A stretch of 64,000 nucleotides of DNA from Aquidulcibacter paucihalophilus (GTDB lineage Bacteria > Pseudomonadota > Alphaproteobacteria > Caulobacterales > Aquidulcibacteraceae). The translations under genes and the position numbers were made by a program. Below are positions 9,206-18,019 of this stretch, piece after piece. The notes under the pieces are model-generated. The model saw only the letters and a list, made by a program, of their open reading frames with translations. It made no database searches and was not told the DNA's origin. The stretch lies in contig NZ_NCSQ01000171.1 in NCBI RefSeq assembly GCF_002105465.1, positions 93,391 to 157,390 on the forward strand. Reading direction: 5' to 3'. Every line of letters starts with the position of its first letter. Position 1 is the stretch's first letter.

Positions 9206-9341
9206 GGTTTTCGATCCGGTTCCGCTTGGTTTTAAATGGCGGTCTTTCTCACATATAGGGTGCAATGTGGCGTAAGTCAGCCACTTGGTTGCCGTAAAGG
9301 GCTGTTGCGTGCTAGCCACCACAGCTTCTGGAGATCATCAC

Positions 9342-9842
9342 ATGACAGACGAAACGGCCTCTGCGCCACTAGAAAACGGTTCTTTAGCGAATGGTGGGGC
9401 CGAAACTGCCCCTTCGGTCCGTGTTTTAGCCCAATATGTAAAGGATTTTTCGTTTGAAAATCCAAATGCACCAAATTCCTTGCGGGAAGGTGTACAGCCA
9501 AAAATCGATCTTCAATTAGACGTGAGCGCCCGGGCGATGGATGAATCCGGCGTTTTTGAAGTCGATTTGAAGATCAATGCGCGCAGTGATCGCGAAGGTC
9601 AGACCCAATTCATCATCGAGTTGGTGTATTCAGGCTTGTTCCAGTTCGCCAATGTTCCTGGTGAAGCTTTGGAGCCCCTGTTGTTGGCTGAATGTCCGAA
9701 GATTCTCTTCCCATTTGCGCGCCAATTGATTGCGACGAACAGCCAAGCCGGTGGCTATCCGCCGTTGATGTTGGATCCAATGGATTTTGGCGCACTTTAT
9801 GCCACTCAGCGCATTGAGCGGTCCGGCGGTCAGCCTTCCTAA
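9342..9842 (+). CDS. secB: Protein-export chaperone SecB
   Basis: A 166-residue cytosolic export chaperone that keeps preproteins unfolded and passes them to SecA. The ATG at 9342 is preceded by GGAG about nine bases upstream and gives the usual acidic N-terminus (MTDETASAPLENG). The core is clear: VLAQYVKDFSFENPNAP, the EVDLKINARSD strand, and the ECPKILFPFARQLIATNSQAGGYPPLMLDPMDF region split over residues about 115-150. It is the only rightward gene in the origin-left block, and its stop overlaps the convergent dnaQ stop. Confidence 0.96.
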   Translation: MTDETASAPLENGSLANGGAETAPSVRVLAQYVKDFSFENPNAPNSLREGVQPKIDLQLDVSARAMDESGVFEVDLKINARSDREGQTQFIIELVYSGLFQFANVPGEALEPLLLAECPKILFPFARQLIATNSQAGGYPPLMLDPMDFGALYATQRIERSGGQPS

Positions 9843-10585
9843 GCGATTGCCTGCCCCTTTTCGGCAAGGAACTTGTGCCAAGCCGGTTCCTTGCCAAGGG
9901 TGGCAATAAAGGCGCGGTGCGCTTCTATTTCTTCTGAAGTAGATAAGGGCTCTAAAGCTTGGTGTCGTTCGCGCCTTGGCTTTCCGGCTTTGGTTTCCAA
10001 AATGCCTTGCGTCGTTTGGTTCGGGGCCTGAGCCGCCTCGACAGGATCGAGAAAATCGAGACGCCTTTCCCGGCCCCCTTTTAGTTCAAGATAAACCGCG
10101 GCGAGCAATTGGGAGTCCAGCAAGGCCCCGTGTTTATCGCGTGCGGTCAAATCAATGTTTAACCTACGGCATAAAGCATCCAGAGAGGCTGGAGCACCAG
10201 GATATTTTTTGCGCGCGATCACTAAGGTATCGACACAGCGTTCTTTTGGAATCAACGGCAGGCCCAGGCGCCCAAGCTCAGCATTCAAAAAGCGTCGATC
10301 AAATTCGGCATTATGCGCCACAAGCGGGGCATCGCCGATAAAAGCCAATAACTCTTCAACCACCTCCGACGCACCAAACACTGGCTTATCGGCCAAAAAC
10401 TCATTGGTCAGGCCGTGAACCCGAACCACTTCAGCTGGGACATCGCGCTCAGGATTGATATAGCGATGGAAAGTCGCGCCGGTCGGAACAAGGTCGATTA
10501 ACTCAACACAACCGATTTCGACAATTCGGTCGCCCCGCTCCGGGTCAGTTCCAGTGGTTTCAGTATCAAAAACGATTTCGCGCAT
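9839..10585 (-). CDS. dnaQ: DNA polymerase III subunit epsilon (3'-5' proofreading exonuclease)
   Basis: A 248-residue DEDDh exonuclease, the proofreading subunit of the replicative polymerase. Exo I is VFDTETTGTDPERGD, Exo II is VAHNAEFDRRFL and Exo III is DKHGALLDSQLLAAVYLEL, giving the Asp/Glu and His metal ligands. The C-terminal tail after about residue 180 would carry the alpha-subunit contact. It follows coaE with one base between them, as in the conserved origin-proximal cluster of alphaproteobacteria. Confidence 0.96.
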   Translation of the reverse strand: MREIVFDTETTGTDPERGDRIVEIGCVELIDLVPTGATFHRYINPERDVPAEVVRVHGLTNEFLADKPVFGASEVVEELLAFIGDAPLVAHNAEFDRRFLNAELGRLGLPLIPKERCVDTLVIARKKYPGAPASLDALCRRLNIDLTARDKHGALLDSQLLAAVYLELKGGRERRLDFLDPVEAAQAPNQTTQGILETKAGKPRRERHQALEPLSTSEEIEAHRAFIATLGKEPAWHKFLAEKGQAIA

Positions 10586-10586
10586 C

Positions 10587-11186
10587 TTATTTTTCCGCTG
10601 CCGCCATCAAGGCGGCATAAACTTTCCCAACTTGTTCGCGTGCCACGTCAAGCCCTAAGCCAGTCTCGATGACAAAATTGGACTCAGCCCTCTTTATCTC
10701 ATCAGGAGTCTGACGGGCTAAAATCGCCTGAAACTTCTCCTCTGTCATGCCGGGGCGGGCCAGAACCCGTGCCTTTTGAATATCAGCCGGGCAAGAAACG
10801 ACGATCACCGCGTCCACATAAGCTTCGCCACCGGTTTCAAATAAGAGCGGTACATCAACGATTACCAAAGGTGCCGCTTTTTCTCGTTCAGCAGCCAAAA
10901 AGTCCGCGCGATCCTTACCGACCAAGGGGTGCACGATGGCTTCGATTTGTTTCAGAAGCGTCGGGTCTTGTAAAATTCTAGATGTTAGAACGCTTCGATC
11001 AACACCTTGAGGGCCAATTGCTTCGGGGACTAACGCCTGAAGCGGGCCAATTGCGGCACCCGCCGGGCTATAGAGACGGTGAACGGCAGCATCAGCATCC
11101 CAAACAGGCACGCCCAAATCTTGAAACATGGCCGAGGTTGTCGATTTCCCCATACCGATAGAGCCGGTCAGCGCCACAATCTTCAT
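10587..11186 (-). CDS. coaE: Dephospho-CoA kinase
   Basis: A 199-residue P-loop kinase that phosphorylates the 3'-hydroxyl of dephospho-CoA, the last step of coenzyme A synthesis. The Walker A motif is LTGSIGMGKSTTS at residues 5-17, the VWDADAAVHRLY acceptor-binding segment follows, and IVDVPLLFETG is the third family hallmark. The start overlaps the aroE stop by four bases. Length and order are normal. Confidence 0.96.
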   Translation of the reverse strand: MKIVALTGSIGMGKSTTSAMFQDLGVPVWDADAAVHRLYSPAGAAIGPLQALVPEAIGPQGVDRSVLTSRILQDPTLLKQIEAIVHPLVGKDRADFLAAEREKAAPLVIVDVPLLFETGGEAYVDAVIVVSCPADIQKARVLARPGMTEEKFQAILARQTPDEIKRAESNFVIETGLGLDVAREQVGKVYAALMAAAEK

Positions 11187-12034
11187 GCAGTAAGCGCCTT
11201 CTCCAACGTGTGTAGGCCGTCTTGCAGATTAGGTAAAATGCCAAACCAATGCTGAAACGCCAAGGCTCCTTGCCCGGCCAACATACCAAGCCCATCAAGA
11301 TAGCGACGTTTATGGCTTTTTGCGCTCTCTAAATAGGCGGTCATGCGAGGCGAATAGATGGTGTCATAAATGATCGCATCCGGATGGGTCGGCGAAAAAT
11401 CCGGAGAAAACGGCGCTTGGTTATTAAGACCTTGACTGGTAGCGTTGATAACAAGGCTGGAATTGGCCAAATTCTGCGACAGGTCCTGCCACGTTCCAAC
11501 ACGAATTTGTTGTGGATTTAGCTGATCAGCGATTTTCTGCGCCCGTGCTTGATCGCGATTAATCACGCAAATTTCTTTATCACTATGGGCAGACAAGGCA
11601 GCAAGAATAGATCTGGCTGCACCTCCTGCACCCAAGACAACAATATGGCCCTCCAGACTGCGCCATTGTGCTGCACGGTTATCGAGGTCCGCGACCAATC
11701 CGTCTCCATCGGTATTGTTGGCGTCATAACCACGGCCTGTCCGGTCCAAACTCAAACAATTAGCGGCACCAATCAACCGCACTCGGTCAGACTGCTGTAA
11801 AGCTGCCGCTGCAGCACGTTCTTTAAATGGGGTCGTAATATTCAGTCCACAGACATCGCTAGCTGCCAAGCCTTCTAAGGCTGTTTCAAAATTTTCCGGC
11901 TCGACCGGTAAAGCCACATAGAGCGCGTTAAACCCATGGGCTTGAATCCATGAATTCTGCAAAATAGGTGACATGGAATGGCGTACGGGATTGCCCAAAA
12001 CCGCATAAAGCTCTGTCGATCCAGTTATCTTCAT
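11183..12034 (-). CDS. aroE: Shikimate dehydrogenase (NADP+)
   Basis: A 283-residue enzyme reducing 3-dehydroshikimate to shikimate in aromatic amino acid synthesis. The N-terminal substrate domain shows YAVLGNPVRHSMSPILQN (shikimate-binding serines) and LNITTPFKERA with the catalytic lysine, then NNTDGDG with the catalytic aspartate. The NADP domain is seen in VLGAGGAARSILAAL. The start overlaps the maf stop by four bases, and its own stop overlaps coaE, so the cluster is translationally coupled. Confidence 0.96.
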   Translation of the reverse strand: MKITGSTELYAVLGNPVRHSMSPILQNSWIQAHGFNALYVALPVEPENFETALEGLAASDVCGLNITTPFKERAAAAALQQSDRVRLIGAANCLSLDRTGRGYDANNTDGDGLVADLDNRAAQWRSLEGHIVVLGAGGAARSILAALSAHSDKEICVINRDQARAQKIADQLNPQQIRVGTWQDLSQNLANSSLVINATSQGLNNQAPFSPDFSPTHPDAIIYDTIYSPRMTAYLESAKSHKRRYLDGLGMLAGQGALAFQHWFGILPNLQDGLHTLEKALTA

Positions 12035-12618
12035 GTTTGCAGTTCCCCATGAAGACGCAGAAAGGCCAAAACTTCTAACAATGGCAGACCTAGAATCGAG
12101 AAAAAATCGCCTTCGACGCGCTCAAATAATTGCGCGCCCGGACCCTCAAATTGATAACAACCAACACTTGAAAGGGCCTCATGACCATAAGCCCTTAGAT
12201 AATCCCGCAAAAAAGCATCAGAGAATGCCCGCATGGTGAGTTTGGGGCTCGTGACCAAGCGCCAAATGACTTGACCGTCTTTAGCAATCACGGATGCACA
12301 TTCTAAACTATGGGTTTTGCCGCGCAACTCAGATAAACGTTCAAAAGCTTCTTCTAAAGTCTCGGCCTTATCAAAGGAACGACCGTCAAACGCAAGAATT
12401 TGGTCGCATCCAAGTACAAACCCGCTGTGCTTCTGCGAAACTTTAACAGCTTTGAGTTCAGCTAATTTGTCGGCCTGATTTCGTGGGCTAGCACCTTCAG
12501 CGCGCATGGCCTCTTTGACGGCATCTTCATTAACCCCAGATCCAACCGCCTGAAACTCGACACCGGCTTGCGAAAGGATTTGTTTTCGAATGGCGCTGGT
12601 AGAAGCAAGCGTCAACAT
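12031..12618 (-). CDS. maf: Maf-family nucleotide pyrophosphatase
   Basis: A 195-residue Maf/YceF/YhdE-type house-cleaning pyrophosphatase that hydrolyses non-canonical or modified NTPs. Family signs are the LASTSAIRKQILSQAG start, VLGCDQILAFDG in the middle and the SSVGCYQFEGPG and LFERVEGDFFSILGLPL segments near the C-terminus. Whether it prefers dTTP/UTP or m7GTP is not certain. It lies two bases downstream of the PPSR gene. Confidence 0.93.
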   Translation of the reverse strand: MLTLASTSAIRKQILSQAGVEFQAVGSGVNEDAVKEAMRAEGASPRNQADKLAELKAVKVSQKHSGFVLGCDQILAFDGRSFDKAETLEEAFERLSELRGKTHSLECASVIAKDGQVIWRLVTSPKLTMRAFSDAFLRDYLRAYGHEALSSVGCYQFEGPGAQLFERVEGDFFSILGLPLLEVLAFLRLHGELQT

Positions 12619-12620
12619 GA

Positions 12621-13490
12621 TTATCTCGCATTCCGCTCGGCAAGCAGGTTTAAGATCGCGGCAGAGGTTTCCTCAATAGATCGGCGCGTCACGTCAATAA
12701 CCGGCCAATTTTGCCTTTCAAACAGACGGTTAGCATCTGTTATCTCCTCACGAACCGCATCTTCATCAACATATTCGCTCGTCGCATCCGCATTGAGAGA
12801 CAAAAGTCGATTTCGCCGTATAGCAATCAAACGGTCGGGTGAAACCCGAAGGCCGACTACCAAAGGCTTTGTTAGCTCCAATAAGGCTTGCGGAATTGGC
12901 GCTTTGGGAACCAGTGGAAAATTGCCAGTACGAATACCACGGTTGGCCAAATAAATGGAGGTTGGGGTTTTCGACGTGCGGCTTACGCCAACTAAAACAA
13001 CTTCAGCCTGATTGAATTCATGTACCATTTGACCGTCATCGTGAGCCATTGTGTAATTGAGCGCATCGATCCGTCGGAAGTAATTTTCATCAAGCGCCTG
13101 TTTAGACCCGGTCTTTTCACCGGCCCGCATTTTCAAATGATGTTCCCACATGGTGAGAACTTGGTCCAAAAGCGGTAGTGCTGGGATGCCTAGACGCTTG
13201 CAATGGTCTACCAACACATCACGTAAATCGTGCGCGGCGATGGTGAAAAGGACTACCCCTGGAAAAGACTCAATTTCTGCCAAGACGCGGTCCAGCTGGC
13301 GACGGGAGCGCACAAGATAGTAGGAATGCTCCAACGGAGTCACGCCTTCAAACAAAGGCGCAACCGCCCGCAATACGGCATTCAGCGTCTCGCCAGTCGA
13401 GTCAGACACCAAATGTACATTTAGAAACGTGGACATGCGCATTTGGAAGGTGTGGCTGACGAAGCAGTCTGGATCAAGGTTTTCATACAT
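12621..13490 (-). CDS. Pyruvate, phosphate dikinase regulatory protein (PPSR/DUF299)
   Basis: A bifunctional serine/threonine kinase and Pi-dependent phosphorylase of the DUF299 family that controls PPDK or PEP synthase. The conserved core VSDSTGETLNAVLRA and the P-loop-like GVSRTSKTPTSIYLANRG are both visible. The frame opens at the ATG at 13490 (289 residues), but methionines at 13442 and 13436 give the usual family N-terminus (MSTFLNVHLVSDS...); neither has a strong ribosome-binding site. In Rickettsia and Caulobacter a conserved gene of this kind (RP001) flanks the replication origin opposite hemE, matching the arrangement here. Confidence 0.9.
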   Translation of the reverse strand: MYENLDPDCFVSHTFQMRMSTFLNVHLVSDSTGETLNAVLRAVAPLFEGVTPLEHSYYLVRSRRQLDRVLAEIESFPGVVLFTIAAHDLRDVLVDHCKRLGIPALPLLDQVLTMWEHHLKMRAGEKTGSKQALDENYFRRIDALNYTMAHDDGQMVHEFNQAEVVLVGVSRTSKTPTSIYLANRGIRTGNFPLVPKAPIPQALLELTKPLVVGLRVSPDRLIAIRRNRLLSLNADATSEYVDEDAVREEITDANRLFERQNWPVIDVTRRSIEETSAAILNLLAERNAR

Positions 13491-13539
13491 GATCGGGTCA
13501 AACTTCTTGGAGTCTCACCCGGCCATCCCGGTAGGGCTG

Positions 13540-13599
13540 TTAATAACTTGTTAAAAGGGCTTAATGAATCTCTAAGAAACGCGGTTAATTTTGTATGAA
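13540..13599. promoter_or_regulatory. Array of CtrA-like binding motifs
   Basis: Three 15-base motifs follow each other: TTAA-N7-TTAA (13540-13554, perfect), TTAA-N7-CTAA (13561-13575) and TTAA-N7-TGAA (13585-13599). CtrA recognises TTAA-N7-TTAA in Caulobacter and relatives, where it represses the origin. The second motif contains a GAATC (GANTC) methylation site. Binding is inferred from motif match only. Confidence 0.65.
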
Positions 13600-13762
13600 T
13601 ATGTGAGGCAAATCGTCGCTTGTGTACTACCAGCGAAAAAGCCATGCGGAACTTTTCTCGAACATCCACAAGGCTGGTAAGATGTTGAAATTAGCATCCC
13701 CGTTGGGGGTAACTGTCACCCTATTCGGCAAGCAATCACATGATTTTCAGAGCTTTTCAGCC

Positions 13763-13780
13763 TCTCCACCCTGTGGAGAA
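13763..13780 (-). promoter_or_regulatory. DnaA-box-like inverted repeat
   Basis: A 7-bp perfect inverted repeat with a 3-base spacer (13763-13769 and 13773-13779). Its right arm read on the minus strand gives TTCTCCACA at 13772-13780, one mismatch from the TTATCCACA DnaA box. It could equally be a hairpin in the hemE leader. Confidence 0.4.
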
Positions 13781-13916
13781 AACAGGGGCAAAAGCTGATA
13801 AACCGCTTGAGAAATCCCGTTAGGTCATGCAGGTGACTTACGAGGATCAGTCTATCCACCGCACTACTGTCTACTGATTCAAGAATCTAAATCTTATAAG
13901 GGAAGGGGAGCCCGAG

Positions 13917-14963
13917 ATGGGTGAGGGAGCAAAGGGACAAAATAGCGCGTTGGTTCGCACCCTCCTAGGTGAGCAACAACCCCATCCTCCGATCTGGCTC
14001 ATGCGCCAGGCTGGGCGTCATTTGCCAGAATATCGAGAGCTGCGGGCAAAAAACAAAAGTTTCCTTGATTTTTGCTACGCGCCCGCAGCGGCAGCTGAAG
14101 CCACATTGCAACCTGTTCGTCGTTATCCAGTCGATGCAGCCATCATTTTTTCCGATATTTTGGTCGTTCCACATGCTTTGGGTCGGGATGTGCGTTTCGC
14201 AGAGGGCGAGGGGCCCCTTTTAACACCCCTTGAAGGCGCGGAGGATATTGCGAAACTTGATATGTCGCGTTTGGAAACGCGCTTGGCACCCGTCTATGAG
14301 GCCTTACAACGAGTTCGGGCGGCGATGGATGCAGACAGGGCGCTAATTGGCTTTGCTGGCGCACCTTGGACCTTGGCGACCTATATGATCCAAGGACGTG
14401 GGGGCGAACGTGACCTTGCTAGAGCTTTTGCCTATCAGAACCCTGACTTAGTGGATGAGCTTTTGGCGATTTTGGCAGAGGCTGTTGGCCAACATCTTAT
14501 TGCCCAAGTTAAGGCTGGCGCGAATGCGCTACAGATTTTTGAATCTTGGGCTGAAGATATTCCAGGGCACTTGTTCGCTCGTTTGGTAACCAAGCCAATA
14601 AGGCGCGCAGTAGATGTCGTTCGCGCTGTCTATCCAGAGGTTCCTATTATCGGCTTTCCTCGCGGGGCAGGCCACCGCGTTGGTCAATTTCAGCAAGAGA
14701 CCGGCGTCCAAGGTGTCGGGCTGGATATCGCTGCTGATTTGAGTGCAGCACGGTCTGCATTGGGGCCAAAAGTTTGTTTACAAGGCAATCTTGATCCCAT
14801 GGCTTTGATGGCCGGCGGTGCGGCTTTGGAACAGGCTGTGGATGCCATTCTTGCCGCGGCGACGACGGGACCACATATCTTCAACCTGGGACATGGGGTC
14901 GTTCCTGCAACGCCGATCCCAAATGTCGAATATGTTATGCGCCGAGTAAAGGGTTTGGCCTAA
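13917..14963 (+). CDS. hemE: Uroporphyrinogen decarboxylase
   Basis: A 348-residue cytosolic enzyme that decarboxylates the four acetate side chains of uroporphyrinogen III to give coproporphyrinogen III. The active-site signature WLMRQAGRHLPEYRELR is at residues 27-43, IIFSDILVVPHALG follows near residue 78, and FAGAPWTLATYM and IFNLGHGVVPATP complete the family pattern. An AGGGGAG ribosome-binding site precedes the ATG. It is the first gene right of the proposed origin and heads a haem operon with hemH and hemJ. Confidence 0.97.
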   Translation: MGEGAKGQNSALVRTLLGEQQPHPPIWLMRQAGRHLPEYRELRAKNKSFLDFCYAPAAAAEATLQPVRRYPVDAAIIFSDILVVPHALGRDVRFAEGEGPLLTPLEGAEDIAKLDMSRLETRLAPVYEALQRVRAAMDADRALIGFAGAPWTLATYMIQGRGGERDLARAFAYQNPDLVDELLAILAEAVGQHLIAQVKAGANALQIFESWAEDIPGHLFARLVTKPIRRAVDVVRAVYPEVPIIGFPRGAGHRVGQFQQETGVQGVGLDIAADLSAARSALGPKVCLQGNLDPMALMAGGAALEQAVDAILAAATTGPHIFNLGHGVVPATPIPNVEYVMRRVKGLA

Positions 14964-15014
14964 ATACCGGCTAAGTTGGACTACCGCTGGCCAAAAAAGG
15001 TAATTGATAGGTCT

Positions 15015-16061
15015 ATGGGACAAAAAATAGCGATTGTTCTCTTTAATCTAGGGGGTCCGGATGGGCCGGACTCAGTGCGCCCTTTTTTAAAGAATTTGTT
15101 TTCTGATCCAGCTATCATTCGCGTTCCAGGCCCTGTTCGCTGGATGTTGGCACGGCTGATCTCGACGCTGCGGGCAAAATCAGCGCGGGCCAATTACGCA
15201 AAAATGGGTGGTGGTTCGCCACTGGTGCCCGAGACTTTAGCGCAAGCAGAAGCGCTAGAAAAAGCCGTAAAGGCGCGTCCAGGCTATGAAAATGCCGAAG
15301 TCAAAACCTTCTTGGCGATGCGTTATTGGAAGCCGTTTGTGAAGGATGCGGTTGCGCAAGTGCGCGCGTTCAATCCAGACGAAACCGTGTTGCTGCCGCT
15401 TTATCCTCAGTTTTCGACGACGACGACAGATTCATCCCTTCAGGCTTGGAAAAAGGCCGGCGGTGGTCCAACCAAGCTGATTTGCTGTTATCCTGACGCT
15501 CCAGGCTTTATTGAAGCGCATGCTGAAGCGGTTATGGAAACCTGGAGGGCTGGTGGCTCGCCCCAACGTGTGCGTGTTTTGTGGTCGGCGCATGGCCTGC
15601 CAGAAAAGATCATCCTTGATGGTGACCCGTATCAAAAACAGGTTGAAGAGACAGTGGCGGCCCTTCGGCCTCTTCTTCCAGATCATTTTGAGCATGCTAT
15701 TTGCTATCAGTCTCGCGTGGGGCCGGTGAAGTGGATCGGTCCGGCGACTGAGACTGAAATTGAGCGTGCCGGTGCGGACAAAATAGCGGTGATCGTCGTC
15801 CCGATTGCCTTTGTCTCAGAACATATTGAGACTTTGGTTGAATTAGATGAAGAATATTATGAAGTGGCCCATGAAGTTGGTGTACCCCTTTACTTGCGCG
15901 CACCAGCGCTCGGTACACGGGCGAAATTTATCGACGAATTGGCCCGCCTAACCACGGATCTACTTGAGGGCCCAGACCCAATCCTTGCAGCGCGAACGAC
16001 AGGCTGTGTTGTCGCCTGTCCCGCCTGCCCAAGGGCAGAATTTGGTGGATGCGCGGCATGA
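15015..16061 (+). CDS. hemH: Ferrochelatase
   Basis: A 348-residue enzyme inserting ferrous iron into protoporphyrin IX. I use the ATG at 15015, which gives MGQKIAIVLFNLGGPDGPD; an in-frame TTG 39 bases upstream looks untranslated. The LLPLYPQFSTTTT segment and the LWSAHGLPEKII motif with the catalytic histidine are present. The C-terminal tail has four cysteines, C331, C335, C338 and C346, in a C-X3-C-X2-C-X7-C pattern. Ferrochelatases of Caulobacter and some actinobacteria carry a [2Fe-2S] cluster held by C-terminal cysteines, so a cluster is likely here too. The stop overlaps the hemJ start. Confidence 0.95.
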   Translation: MGQKIAIVLFNLGGPDGPDSVRPFLKNLFSDPAIIRVPGPVRWMLARLISTLRAKSARANYAKMGGGSPLVPETLAQAEALEKAVKARPGYENAEVKTFLAMRYWKPFVKDAVAQVRAFNPDETVLLPLYPQFSTTTTDSSLQAWKKAGGGPTKLICCYPDAPGFIEAHAEAVMETWRAGGSPQRVRVLWSAHGLPEKIILDGDPYQKQVEETVAALRPLLPDHFEHAICYQSRVGPVKWIGPATETEIERAGADKIAVIVVPIAFVSEHIETLVELDEEYYEVAHEVGVPLYLRAPALGTRAKFIDELARLTTDLLEGPDPILAARTTGCVVACPACPRAEFGGCAA

Positions 16062-16513
16062 GTCTATGGATCGCTAGTCATTATGAGGTCTTTCGAGCCC
16101 TTCATTTGATTGCGGTGATCGCATGGATGGCCGGGTTGATGTATTTACCGCGCTTGTTTGTCTATCATTCTATGGCACCTCATGGCGGAGAACTGGATCA
16201 ACAATTGATTGTTATGGAACGGCGTCTGCATCGCGGAATTATGGTTCCAGCGATGATTGTCGTGTGGATTTTGGGCGTGAGTCTTTTGGTCGGTCGAGGC
16301 GGATGGGATTTGTTGGCCCACCCATGGATGCAGATTAAACTGGCCATGGTGACCACCATTACCGCTGTTGATCATTTATACATGCGTTGGCGGAAAGCTT
16401 TTGAGCGCGGAGAGCGCCCGCTGAACCATGTGGCCTTTCGTTTCTTGAACGAGTTGCCCTTTGTTTTGATGATTGTCGCTGTCTTTATGGTGGTCCTTGA
16501 GCCTTTTTCTTAA
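16058..16513 (+). CDS. hemJ: Protoporphyrinogen IX oxidase HemJ
   Basis: A 151-residue membrane protein (from the ATG at 16058 that overlaps the hemH stop; an ATG nine bases earlier is also in frame). It is the HemJ/UPF0093 type of protoporphyrinogen oxidase, which supplies the substrate of HemH. Conserved features are the ALHLIAVIAWMAGLMYLPRLFVYH helix region with the key histidine, WMQIKLAMV, and RFLNELPFVLMIVAVFMVV near the C-terminus, giving about four membrane helices. It completes the hemE-hemH-hemJ operon. Confidence 0.93.
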   Translation: MSLWIASHYEVFRALHLIAVIAWMAGLMYLPRLFVYHSMAPHGGELDQQLIVMERRLHRGIMVPAMIVVWILGVSLLVGRGGWDLLAHPWMQIKLAMVTTITAVDHLYMRWRKAFERGERPLNHVAFRFLNELPFVLMIVAVFMVVLEPFS

Positions 16514-16651
16514 CAACACACCTTGACCCCGCATGCGATAATCGTCATGTGGACATCAGATGCCAAGACCTTCTTCTGGTTTGGCACCGCATTACAGCCG
16601 CTGCAGTCCTTGCAAAGACGGCTTTCACCAAAGATATTTTGAGGCCCTGAC

Positions 16652-17947
16652 ATGTCAGAGGAATTGTCGATCGACGCCCCACCTCGCCGGTCCACCCTAC
16701 AAGAATTAAAGACCCGCACCCCAACTGAATTGGTGGTGCTGGCAGAATCCCTAGAAATTGATGGTGCATCCAATCTGCGCACCCAGGATCTACTTTTTGC
16801 TATTTTAAAGGCACAGGCCGAGCGCGGTTCAGAAATTGGCGGCGGCGGTGTGTTGGAAGTTTTGCCAGATGGCTTCGGGTTCTTGCGTTCTCCAGAATCC
16901 AATTATTTGTCCGGCCCAGATGACATTTATGTCTCGCCCCAACAAATTCGCCGCCACGGTTTGCGGACGGGTGATACCGTCGAAGGACCCGTAAAGGCAC
17001 CTAAGGACGGCGAACGTTATTTTGCTCTTTCAAAAGTGGATACGATCAACTTCACCGATCCAGAGCAAGCCCGCCACAAGGTCAATTTCGATAACTTAAC
17101 CCCTCTTTATCCAGACGAACGGTTACATCTGGAAATCCAAGACCCCACCCGGAAAGACCGTACTGGCCGGGTCATCGATATTGTAGCCCCTATCGGGAAA
17201 GGCCAACGTGCTTTGATCGTGGCGCCACCTCGCACCGGCAAAACGGTCATTCTACAAAATGTCGCTAAGTCGATCGAGATTAACCATCCAGAAGTTTATC
17301 TGATCGTGCTATTGATCGACGAACGTCCTGAAGAAGTGACTGATATGAAGCGCTCTGTGAAGGGCGAAGTGGTATCTTCTACCTTCGACGAGCCCGCGAC
17401 GCGCCACGTGCAAGTTGCTGAAATGGTTATAGAAAAGGCAAAGCGCTTGGCCGAGCATGGTCGCGATGTCGTGATCTTGCTCGACTCCATCACCCGTCTG
17501 GGCCGTGCCTATAACACGGTAGTGCCATCTTCCGGCAAAGTGTTAACCGGCGGTGTGGATGCAAATGCCCTGCAACGTCCAAAGCGTTTCTTTGGCGCAG
17601 CGCGAAATCTTGAGGAAGGTGGTTCGCTGACCATCATTGCCACTGCGCTGATCGAAACCGGTTCGCGGATGGACGAAGTCATCTTCGAAGAGTTCAAAGG
17701 TACGGGTAACTCTGAAATCATTCTCGACCGTAAAGTCTCTGATAAGCGCGTCTTCCCAGCCATCGACATCATCAAGTCCGGTACCCGGAAAGAAGAGCTT
17801 TTGGTTCCAAAAGAGCACCTGCCAAAAATGTACATGCTTCGCCGAATCCTAAACCCCATGGGTACCATGGATGCGATGGAATTCTTGCTGGATAAACTCA
17901 AGCAAACCAAAAACAACGACGACTTTTTCCAGAGTATGAACACATAA
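16652..17947 (+). CDS. rho: Transcription termination factor Rho
   Basis: A 431-residue hexameric RNA-dependent ATPase that ends transcription. The N-terminal helical domain ([26 protein letters not shown]) leads to the cold-shock-like RNA-binding fold ([17 protein letters not shown], with the aromatic RNP patch). The ATPase core shows Walker [14 protein letters not shown] near residue 188, Walker [13 protein letters not shown] and the Q-loop/R-loop region around [16 protein letters not shown]. It lies about 140 bases after hemJ; Rho genes are often autoregulated in their leaders, though no such element could be identified here. Confidence 0.97.
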   Translation: MSEELSIDAPPRRSTLQELKTRTPTELVVLAESLEIDGASNLRTQDLLFAILKAQAERGSEIGGGGVLEVLPDGFGFLRSPESNYLSGPDDIYVSPQQIRRHGLRTGDTVEGPVKAPKDGERYFALSKVDTINFTDPEQARHKVNFDNLTPLYPDERLHLEIQDPTRKDRTGRVIDIVAPIGKGQRALIVAPPRTGKTVILQNVAKSIEINHPEVYLIVLLIDERPEEVTDMKRSVKGEVVSSTFDEPATRHVQVAEMVIEKAKRLAEHGRDVVILLDSITRLGRAYNTVVPSSGKVLTGGVDANALQRPKRFFGAARNLEEGGSLTIIATALIETGSRMDEVIFEEFKGTGNSEIILDRKVSDKRVFPAIDIIKSGTRKEELLVPKEHLPKMYMLRRILNPMGTMDAMEFLLDKLKQTKNNDDFFQSMNT

Positions 17948-18019
17948 GATTAACCGCTCTATGGTCCACTTGTACCGCGATGGGATCGTGCCCACCGCAT
18001 ACGATAAGGGGGTCTGGCG

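Larger units (their letters stand above)
13491..13916. other. oriC: Candidate chromosomal replication origin (oriC)
   Basis: A 426-base gene-free region between the divergent PPSR gene and hemE. Seen directly: a perfect TTAA-N7-TTAA motif at 13540-13554, two further half-matching copies at 13561 and 13585, three GANTC sites (13566-13570, 13876-13880, 13883-13887), an inverted repeat at 13763-13779 that contains a DnaA-box-like TTCTCCACA on the minus strand (13772-13780), two weaker DnaA-like 9-mers (13662-13670, 13852-13860), and an AT-richer stretch at about 13538-13620. The published alphaproteobacterial origins of Caulobacter and Rickettsia lie between hemE and the RP001 gene. The location, CtrA-type motifs and methylation sites together make the origin the best reading. 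The region also contains both divergent promoters. Confidence 0.75.
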
